From the NCBI RefSeq assembly GCF_003751785.1, contig NZ_RKIE01000001.1, positions 597,564 to 661,563 of the forward strand: a stretch of DNA of 64,000 nucleotides. Reading direction: 5' to 3'. Positions 58,268-64,000 of the stretch are shown here, one piece after another. A program made the translations under genes and the position numbers. The notes beneath the pieces are model-generated. The model was not told the DNA's origin, searched no databases, and was given only the letters and a program-made list of their open reading frames with translations. The first letter of the stretch is position 1, and the number at the start of each line of letters is the position of its first letter. This stretch comes from Frigoribacterium sp. PhB160. GTDB taxonomy: Bacteria; Actinomycetota; Actinomycetes; Actinomycetales; Microbacteriaceae.

Positions 58268-59478
58268 GGAGGCCCTTCGCGTCGGTGCGGTGCTGGTTCT
58301 CGACACGGCGCCGGCGCGCCCGCCTCGGGGGCGGATGCGGCGCGGGCACCGTCGCCCGGGACGACCGTGGCCGTCACGGACCAGTATGCCGCGCGCCCTG
58401 GTCGGGGCGAGGCGAGGCGTCCGTCGCCCGCGTGCCGGCCCGGGGCGACGGGCGCGGCGGCCGCGAGCGACCTCGACCACGTGTGCGACACCTGCTCGGG
58501 TCGACGGCGGGGAAGTCGCCAGGCGCGACCGCGGCGCGATGTCGGCACGCGGCGAGACGACCGGCGGGACGCGCCGCCGAGCCGGACGACCCCTGATGAC
58601 GGCTCGCGAGGGAGCACCACCCGGGACGGCGCGTCCTCGGTCCCCGCGCGGTGCAGCAGGACGCCGGCCTCGACCGCCCCGAGCACGTCGGCCCAGTCGT
58701 CCTTGACCATCGACCAGGTGACGCGGAGGGGGACACGACCGCCGGTGAGGATGCGGACGTCCTTGCGGCGGTCGGCCTCGAACGCCGACTCGTGCCACCG
58801 GCGGCCGTCGAGCTCCAGGGCCACGACCCCGGCGACGACGAGGTCGATCCGCCCTCGGCCGACGCGCACCTGCGACGTCACGCGCCAGCCCGCCGACGTC
58901 AGGCGCACCCGGGCGACGCTCTCGAGGACGCTCTCGCTGTCGGCGTCGACCCAGTCGGCGATCGACCGGGCGTCGGCCGGGAGCTCGGCGACCAGCCCCG
59001 CGAAGTCCCGGGTCGACAGGCGTCCCACGTGGAGCGCCCAGTCGCAGAGCGCGACGGCGATCTCGAACGGCTCCTCCAGGATCGCCCGGCGCAGCGCGTC
59101 GACGACGTGCACGAGGGCGACGTCGCCTCTCTCGAGCACGCGCGGCCCGTCCCAGACGACGCGGGCCCCACGACGGTGTCGGAGCCGTGCCGCGTTGCGG
59201 GCGACCGACACGGACACGGAGTCGGGCGCCTCCCAGAGCCACGCCCCGAGCTCGAGGAGGGCCGAGGTGCCGGTCAGCCGGCCGCCCACGCCGACGGCGA
59301 CCACCCGCGGGTCGTCGGGAGGGAGGGCCGTGTACCAGCTCCGGCGTGGCCGGGACAGGTCGCCCGAGGCCACCGCCCGGGCCAGGTCGCGGTCGGTGGC
59401 GCCCAGCGCCCGCAGCTGTCGTCGCGTCGCGAAGCCGCCGGCGCTGCCGACCGCGTCGAGGAGTCGTCCCGTGTCCAT
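58264..59478 (-). CDS. DUF559-like protein with AbiEi-type N-terminus and long C-terminal tail
   Basis: A 404-residue protein. Residues 1-70 resemble the winged helix of AbiEi antitoxin-type proteins (GGFATRRQLRALGATDRDLARAVASGDLSRPRRSWYTALP), and residues about 190-285 carry an endonuclease-like DUF559 core (GRGRIDLVVAGVVALELDGRRWHE, ADRRKDVRILTGGR). After about residue 295 there is a roughly 110-residue Arg/Pro/Ser/Ala-rich tail not seen in relatives. It ends ATGA into eda. The tail may be read-through coding drift. Function unknown; a toxin-antitoxin or nuclease role is only suggested. Confidence 0.65.
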   Translation of the reverse strand: MDTGRLLDAVGSAGGFATRRQLRALGATDRDLARAVASGDLSRPRRSWYTALPPDDPRVVAVGVGGRLTGTSALLELGAWLWEAPDSVSVSVARNAARLRHRRGARVVWDGPRVLERGDVALVHVVDALRRAILEEPFEIAVALCDWALHVGRLSTRDFAGLVAELPADARSIADWVDADSESVLESVARVRLTSAGWRVTSQVRVGRGRIDLVVAGVVALELDGRRWHESAFEADRRKDVRILTGGRVPLRVTWSMVKDDWADVLGAVEAGVLLHRAGTEDAPSRVVLPREPSSGVVRLGGASRRSSRRVPTSRRGRAWRLPRRRPEQVSHTWSRSLAAAAPVAPGRHAGDGRLASPRPGRAAYWSVTATVVPGDGARAASAPEAGAPAPCREPAPHRREGPP

Positions 59479-59607
59479 GACGTCGAGGGTGGCGGAGGGC
59501 GCGTCGGCCGGCGGACGGCACCGGGCGCGCCTGGGGACGACAGCCGGCTCGAGCGCGCGGGGGAGGAACCAGCGCCGTCCGTGTCGGCGGCGGGGTGCCG
59601 TCGACGC

Positions 59608-59677
59608 GTCAGGAACGGTCGGCCCGGGCGGCCCTGGACCCTGCTCGGCCCCCCTCCCGGCGACGGCCCTTCCTGAC
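59608..59677. repeat. TCAGGA/TCCTGA palindromic element (copy E)
   Basis: Arms GTCAGGAA (59608-59615) and TTCCTGAC (59670-59677), perfect 8 bp, 70 bases edge to edge, between the DUF559-like gene and the ABC binding-protein gene. The 447-base gap 59479-59925 also holds the promoter below and Pro/Arg-rich noncoding sequence. Confidence 0.75.
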
Positions 59678-59835
59678 CTGCCGACACCCCCAGGTGGAGC
59701 AGCGCCGGCACCCCGGGCGCTGCGCCGCCGACCCCGCGGGCGCGCCGTGCACGCCCGCCCCGCACCCCTCCGAGCGACCCCCCTACACCCCCGAGCCCCG
59801 TGCGCTCCGCGCAACATCCCCGTCGCCCCGCGCCC

Positions 59836-59865
59836 TTGACGACCTCGTCCGGGCCTTCCTAGGCT
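59836..59865 (+). promoter_or_regulatory. Promoter of the sugar ABC operon
   Basis: TTGACG (59836-59841) and TAGGCT (59860-59865) with an 18-base spacer, 61 bases upstream of the binding-protein ATG. Confidence 0.65.
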
Positions 59866-59925
59866 CGACGACAGCGAGGTCAGCGACGACCCGCTCAGAC
59901 CGATCCGACACGTCGAGGAGGACGC

Positions 59926-61257
59926 ATGCAGATCGACCGGAGGGGCCTGCTCGTCGGGGCGGCGGGAGCGGCAGGGGCCTTGGCGCTCGCCGGATGCGCG
60001 CCCCGCGCCGAACGGACCGACATCGCCGACTGGCCCACGGAGGTCGGCGACGAGCCCGTCACCATCGACTGGTGGAGCGCGAACATCGCCACGAACGAGG
60101 GCGGCGACCTCCGACCGCGTCTCATCGAGGAGTTCACGAAGAAGTACCCGAACGTGCGCATCAACCTCGTGGCGGCCCCGGCCGACACCGACACGAACCG
60201 CACGACCTTGACGACGCAGATCGCGGCGGGCTCGCAAAGCCCCGACGTGATCCACGGCGACATCGCCTGGCCCGGCCAGTTCGCCGAGAACTCGCTCGCC
60301 ACCCCGCTCAGCACGCTGGTGCCCGACGACTTCTGGGACCAGTACCCCGAAGGCCTCCGCACCGCGGCCAGCGTCGACGGCGAATACTACATGTTCCCCG
60401 TCTACATCGACAACTCGTTCCTGGTCTACCGGCAGGACCTCCTCGACAAGCACGGCCTCCAGGTGCCCGGTTCGTGGGAGGAGGTCGTCGAGACGAGCAA
60501 GGCGCTCATCGACACGGGCGACGTCGACTACGGCTTCGTCTTCCAGGGCAACGTCTACGAGGGCATGACCTGCAACACGGTCGAGTTCGTTGCCGACGCC
60601 GGCGGTCGCCTGACGAACGACGACATCACCGCGTCGACGGCCACGAGCTCGGAGGCGCGGCGAGGGCTGGAGTTCATGGCCTCGCTGGTCTCCGAGGGGG
60701 TCACGCCCCGCGCCTCCCTGACGTACATCGAACAGGCGAGCCTCGACGCGTTCACGACGGGGCGGGCCGCCTTCCTCCGCAACTGGTCGTACGCGTACGA
60801 CACGGCGAACAGCCCGGAGGCGTCGAGCGTGGCCGGCAAGATCGGCATCCGGTCGAGGCCCGGGTTCGACGGCACCGACGAGACGCACACGACGATCGGC
60901 GGCTGGGGGAGCTACATCAACCCGCACACCGCGAAGCCGGCGGCGGCACTCGCCTGGGCCCGCTGGCTCGCGGACGAGGACGCGCAGCAGCTCATCGTCC
61001 GCGAGGGCGGGGTGATCCCGGCGCGCACGGCGTCGCTCACGAGCCCCGACGCGGTGGCGGCCGCGAAGCCGCAGTACTCGATCGCCGCCGACTACACCCT
61101 CGTGCCGCGACCGACGGCGACGGCCTTCTACCCGAAGGTCTCGCAGGGCATCTACGTCAACGCCAACTCGATCGCGGCGGGCCAGTCGGCGCTGCAGACG
61201 GGCACCAGCCGCATGGAACGGCAGATGGACGTCGCCATCGCCGGGCAGGCCCTCTGA
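59926..61257 (+). CDS. Sugar ABC importer substrate-binding lipoprotein (CUT1)
   Basis: A 443-residue family 1 solute-binding protein. N-terminus MQIDRRGLLVGAAGAAGALALAGC: Tat-like twin Arg and lipobox ALAGC. Seen: VTIDWWSAN, FLRNWSYAYD and GGWGSYINPHTAKPAAALAWARWLA, all typical of CUT1 binding proteins. RBS GAGGAGG is 6 bases upstream of the ATG. First gene of a three-gene importer (overlaps the next gene by 1 base, TGATG). The ATPase is absent, as usual for CUT1 systems sharing MsiK. Position near kdgK/eda suggests a uronate or oligouronide substrate; this is inference. Confidence 0.93.
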   Translation: MQIDRRGLLVGAAGAAGALALAGCAPRAERTDIADWPTEVGDEPVTIDWWSANIATNEGGDLRPRLIEEFTKKYPNVRINLVAAPADTDTNRTTLTTQIAAGSQSPDVIHGDIAWPGQFAENSLATPLSTLVPDDFWDQYPEGLRTAASVDGEYYMFPVYIDNSFLVYRQDLLDKHGLQVPGSWEEVVETSKALIDTGDVDYGFVFQGNVYEGMTCNTVEFVADAGGRLTNDDITASTATSSEARRGLEFMASLVSEGVTPRASLTYIEQASLDAFTTGRAAFLRNWSYAYDTANSPEASSVAGKIGIRSRPGFDGTDETHTTIGGWGSYINPHTAKPAAALAWARWLADEDAQQLIVREGGVIPARTASLTSPDAVAAAKPQYSIAADYTLVPRPTATAFYPKVSQGIYVNANSIAAGQSALQTGTSRMERQMDVAIAGQAL

Positions 61258-62234
61258 TGAGCGTCCAGGAGAAAACGGCCGACACCCGCCCCGCGACCGC
61301 CGGACCCGGGCGCCCCGACTCGGCGCGTCCTGAACGCTCGGCCCGCACCTCCCTCGCCCGCACCCGCAACCGTGCGGCCTGGCTCTTCGCGAGCCCGGCG
61401 CTGCTCGTCATCCTGCTGGTGACCGTCTTCCCGGTGATCTACTCCGTGGTGCTGAGCTTCGCGCGGGTCAGCATCGACTACGACGGCTTCCAGGTCGAGG
61501 AGTACACCCTCGGCAACTACGGCGCCCTGCTGCAGAGCAGCGACTGGTACCGGGCGCTCGGGTTCACGATCCTCTACACGGTGATCACCGTCACGGTCGA
61601 GCTCGTGCTCGGCATGCTCGCCGCGCTCGTGCTCGAGCGGCTCGGGGTCTCCCGCGGCTGGATGCTCGCCCTGCTGCTCGTGCCGTGGTCGCTCGTGACG
61701 ATCGTCTCGGCGCAGCTCTGGAAGTACATCTACGACTCCACCTACGGCATCGCCACCTGGGGCATCGGGCTGGTCACCGACAGCCCGCCCGTCATCCTCG
61801 GCGAGCCGGTCAGCGCCGCCGCGGCCCTCATGGTCGCCGACATCTGGAAGACGACCCCCTTCGTCGCGATCATCCTGCTGGCGGGGCTCGTCATGATCCC
61901 CGACGAGCAGTACGAGGCGGCCGAGCTCGACGGCTCGAGCGCGTGGTCGACGTTCTGGCGCGTCGTCATGCCGCAGCTGCTGCCGACCTTCACGATCGCC
62001 GTGCTCTTCCGCGTGCTGCAGGCGTTCGGGGTGTTCGACCTGCCGTTCGTCCTCACGCAGGGAGGCCCGGGCACCTCCACCCAGACCCTCGCGATCATGG
62101 GCTACAAGGTGCTCTTCCAGGACATCAACATCGGGCCCGGCGCCGCCATCGCGACGTCGACAGCCCTCATCGTCGGGGTCGGCTGCCTGCTCTTCCTCCG
62201 AGCGTTCCGCAACCAGGCGAGGGGAGTCGACTGA
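61257..62234 (+). CDS. Sugar ABC permease, MalF type
   Basis: A 325-residue permease with six helices and the EAA loop EAAELDGSSAWSTFWRVVMPQLLPTF. The N-terminal 35 residues are a hydrophilic lead, the first helix is WLFASPALLVILLVTVFPVIYSVVLSF. The ATG at 61257 shares an A with the stop of the binding-protein gene. Pairs with the next permease. Confidence 0.94.
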   Translation: MSVQEKTADTRPATAGPGRPDSARPERSARTSLARTRNRAAWLFASPALLVILLVTVFPVIYSVVLSFARVSIDYDGFQVEEYTLGNYGALLQSSDWYRALGFTILYTVITVTVELVLGMLAALVLERLGVSRGWMLALLLVPWSLVTIVSAQLWKYIYDSTYGIATWGIGLVTDSPPVILGEPVSAAAALMVADIWKTTPFVAIILLAGLVMIPDEQYEAAELDGSSAWSTFWRVVMPQLLPTFTIAVLFRVLQAFGVFDLPFVLTQGGPGTSTQTLAIMGYKVLFQDINIGPGAAIATSTALIVGVGCLLFLRAFRNQARGVD

Positions 62235-63082
62235 TGGCCCGCACGAAGGTGCGTCGCGGCTGGCGACGCTGGATCAACGTGGTCAACCTCGGCGGCGTGC
62301 TCATCGCGGCCGTGACGGCGATCCCGCTGTACTGGCTCGTGGTCTCGTCGTTCAAGACGTCGTCCGAGGTCGCCGCCTCGCCGCCGACGGTCGTCCCGCA
62401 GACCTGGACCCTCGAGAACTACGTCACCGCGTTCGTCTCGAACGACCTCGCCGTCTACATGCTCAACAGCGTCATCGTCGCGGTGAGCACGACGGTGCTC
62501 GTGCTGGGACTCGCCCTGTTCGCCGGCTACGCCCTCACCGGGCGCAAGCTCAAGGGCGGCACCGGCATCATGACGACCCTCCTCATGCTGTCGGTGTTCC
62601 CGGCGATCGCCGTCCTCACGCCGATCTACCTCATCGAGCGCCAGCTCGGCCTGCTGAACAGCTACCCCGGCCTGATCATCCCGTACGTCGCGTTCAACCT
62701 GCCCTTCGCGATCTGGATCATGCGCAACTACCTCGCCGGCATCCCCACCACCATCGAGGAGGCCAGCGAGATCGACGGCGCCTCGCCCCTCCGCACCGTC
62801 TTCTCGGTCATCCTCCCGATGTCGAAGCCCGGCCTCTTCACGGTCGGCGTCTTCACCTTCACGGCCTCGTGGAGCGAGTTCCTCATGGCGCTCACCTTCA
62901 ACAGCGAGACGTCGTTCCGCACCATCCCGGTCGGCATCGCCCTCTTCGGCACGCAGTTCACGGTCCCGTACGGGGCGATCTTCGCGGCGTCGGTGTCGGC
63001 GACGGTGCCGATCGTGCTGCTGGTGCTGATCTTCCGTCGGTCGATCGTCTCGGGCCTGACCTCGGGCGCCGTGAAGGGCTGA
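62234..63082 (+). CDS. Sugar ABC permease, MalG type
   Basis: A 282-residue permease: VTAIPLYWLVVSSFKTSSEV, a LENYVTAF segment and the EAA loop EEASEIDGASPLRTVFSVILPMSKPG. The ATG at 62234 shares its A with the preceding TGA. No ATPase gene follows, so a shared ATPase is expected elsewhere. Confidence 0.94.
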   Translation: MARTKVRRGWRRWINVVNLGGVLIAAVTAIPLYWLVVSSFKTSSEVAASPPTVVPQTWTLENYVTAFVSNDLAVYMLNSVIVAVSTTVLVLGLALFAGYALTGRKLKGGTGIMTTLLMLSVFPAIAVLTPIYLIERQLGLLNSYPGLIIPYVAFNLPFAIWIMRNYLAGIPTTIEEASEIDGASPLRTVFSVILPMSKPGLFTVGVFTFTASWSEFLMALTFNSETSFRTIPVGIALFGTQFTVPYGAIFAASVSATVPIVLLVLIFRRSIVSGLTSGAVKG

Positions 63083-63113
63083 GCCGCGGGGGCGCGGGCC
63101 CGGTCGCGTCGAC

Positions 63114-63187
63114 GACTCAGGCGATCGAGGCGGTCGCCGCGCCGCACCGCGGGGACCGGGGCCGGCCCGGACGACGAGTCCTGAGTC
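63114..63187. repeat. TCAGGA/TCCTGA palindromic element (copy D)
   Basis: Arms GACTCAGG (63114-63121) and CCTGAGTC (63180-63187), perfect 8 bp, 74 bases edge to edge, directly after the ABC operon; a candidate terminator. Confidence 0.8.
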
Positions 63188-63258
63188 CTCCCGCGCCCGG
63201 GTCGCCGCGGCAGAGGCAGGCTCTGCCCAGGCAGGCCGACGGCGCCGGGCATGAAGAT

Positions 63259-63288
63259 GAGGTGCGGATCGCCGTTGATCCGCACCTC
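63259..63288 (+). other. Perfect 12-bp hairpin
   Basis: GAGGTGCGGATC (63259-63270) and GATCCGCACCTC (63277-63288) with a 6-base loop, in the 304-base gap between the ABC operon and the dehydrogenase gene. No T-run follows; it is 98 bases before the next start and may be an operator or RNA structure. Confidence 0.7.
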
Positions 63289-63374
63289 TCGTCCACCTGG
63301 CGCGCGGGTCGTCACGCGGACGGGACGACTCTGCCACCGGCGGGCCTCGTGGACCAGGGTCGTGACCTGATCGA

Positions 63375-63380
63375 TAGGTT
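63375..63380 (+). promoter_or_regulatory. -10 box of a probable leaderless promoter (dehydrogenase)
   Basis: TAGGTT, preceded by GA, ends 6 bases before the ATG at 63387. Confidence 0.5.
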
Positions 63381-63386
63381 CGAGCG

Positions 63387-64000
63387 ATGACCGACCTCGC
63401 CGTGACCGTCCTGCCCGCGACCGCACCCGCCGTACCGGAGGCGCCCCATGCGCCCGACGCACCCGCCGCCGACCCGTCGGCGTGGGGCGTGGCCCCCGCT
63501 CGTCGCGCGGTCCGCGACGCGGGCGCCCGCGAGGTGCCCCTCGGCGACGAGACGCGCATGCTCGTCGTCGGCGGCAAGGTCGACCAGGCCGAGCTCCGCG
63601 CCGCGATCGACGACCACCCCGGCATCGCCGTCGTCCAGCTCCCGAGCGCCGGCGTGGACGCCTACGTCGAGACGATGCGGGCGACCGCCCGCGACGGCCT
63701 CGTCTTCACGAGCGCGAAGGGCGCCTACAGCGCGCCGGTCGCCGAGCATGCGCTGGCCCTCACGCTGGCGACCCTGCGCTCCCTGCAGGTCAGGGCCCGC
63801 GCCTCCTCGTGGGAGACCCGCCAGCGCGGGATCACCCTGAACGGCTCGCGGGTCGTCGTGATCGGGGCCGGGGGCATCGGCACGGAGCTGCTGCGCCTGC
63901 TCGCCCCCTTCGACGCCCACGTGACCATGGTCGTGCGGACGGCCCGCGAGGTGGAGGGCGCCGACCGCACCGTCACGACCGACCGGCTCGACGAGGTGCT
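63387..64000 (+). CDS. D-isomer-specific 2-hydroxyacid dehydrogenase (3' end cut by window edge)
   Basis: The first 204 codons of a 2-hydroxyacid dehydrogenase: LVVGGKVDQAELRAAIDDHPGIAVVQLPSAGVDAY, SAKGAYSAPVAEHALALTLATLRSL, and the NAD-binding VVVIGAGGIGTELLRLLAPF. The catalytic Arg/Glu/His are beyond the window edge. It reduces a 2-keto acid or oxidises a 2-hydroxy acid with NAD(H). No RBS; -10 box TAGGTT at 63375-63380 suggests a leaderless mRNA. Substrate unknown. Confidence 0.92.
   Translation, partial: MTDLAVTVLPATAPAVPEAPHAPDAPAADPSAWGVAPARRAVRDAGAREVPLGDETRMLVVGGKVDQAELRAAIDDHPGIAVVQLPSAGVDAYVETMRATARDGLVFTSAKGAYSAPVAEHALALTLATLRSLQVRARASSWETRQRGITLNGSRVVVIGAGGIGTELLRLLAPFDAHVTMVVRTAREVEGADRTVTTDRLDEV

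Noticed and set aside
59811-59823. TGCGC-TCC-GCGCA before the sugar ABC operon as a fifth copy of the acid-sugar operator
   Set aside because: The spacer is 3 rather than 5 bases and there is no partner site, so it does not match the paired pattern at 1427 and 10704.
59479-60927. The N-terminal extension of the DUF559-like frame up to 60927
   Set aside because: It runs antisense through the ABC binding-protein gene; the recognisable domain begins at the ATG at 59478.
1-64000. tRNA, rRNA, CRISPR, insertion sequence, prophage or integrase genes
   Set aside because: No cloverleaf with anticodon loop, no rRNA-like sequence, no transposase or integrase motifs were recognised on either strand.

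Overview
The window is about 64 kb of very GC-rich DNA, densely packed with genes. Many neighbouring genes overlap by 4 bases (ATGA or GTGA), GTG starts are frequent, and many start codons sit only 6-7 bases behind a TANNNT-like -10 box. This fits a high-GC Gram-positive actinobacterium, most likely of the family Microbacteriaceae (a Frigoribacterium- or Curtobacterium-like plant or soil organism). That placement is inference from style and gene content. I see no rRNA, tRNA, CRISPR array, phage or insertion sequence.

Layout. (1) 1-14296: a catabolic locus for an acid-sugar-type substrate. Leftward: a dipeptide/oligopeptide-type ABC importer (5406-10605), aldo/keto reductase, HpcH/HpaI aldolase, sialidase-fold protein, short-chain dehydrogenase and an Nramp-like carrier cut by the window edge. 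Rightward: a four-carbon acid sugar kinase, a PdxA2-type dehydrogenase and a DeoR regulator. Paired copies of one palindrome (GCGC-N5-GCGCA) lie in front of the Nramp gene and in the divergent kinase/transporter promoter, so the two ends look co-regulated. (2) 14355-28915: ordinary genes: lipoprotein, AraC regulator, NadE, GlsB-like membrane protein, monooxygenase-fold protein, two tandem CNNM/CBS transporters, a GntR regulator, GlpD with a SorC-type regulator, a DJ-1/PfpI protein and several hypotheticals. (3) 28957-37046: the most interesting locus, two divergent operons that together look like an aerobic ether-lipid (alkylglycerol or plasmalogen) pathway: fatty acyl reductase fused to a HAD phosphatase, alkyl-DHAP synthase-like flavoprotein, PlsC-type acyltransferase, acyl/alkyl-DHAP reductase-like SDR, a di-iron desaturase-like protein and a second copy of it that has lost most metal ligands. 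(4) 37371-38862: CysK and CysE for cysteine synthesis. (5) 39042-42693: ABC-2 exporter and a divergent two-component system sharing a palindrome-rich promoter; then a phosphatase and the ADP-dependent NAD(P)H-hydrate dehydratase. (6) 44422-51712: a FadR-type regulator and an operon matching D-apionate breakdown through L-erythrulose to D-erythrose 4-phosphate (transporter, LerK, RpiB-type isomerase, TIM-type isomerase, OiaC, ApnO). (7) 51996-56460: acyltransferase 3, drug-type MFS pump with a PadR regulator, MOSC protein. (8) 56571-64000: KDG kinase and KDPG aldolase, a DUF559-like protein, a CUT1 sugar ABC importer, and the start of a 2-hydroxyacid dehydrogenase.

Scattered over the window are two sequence families that the genes do not explain: a roughly 70-base palindromic element bounded by TCAGGA/TCCTGA (five intergenic copies and two in frame inside the acid-sugar kinase), and a strongly over-represented 9-mer GGAGGCGCG. 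Coordinates were read by hand from the sequence; family assignments rest on motif recognition, not on database searches.
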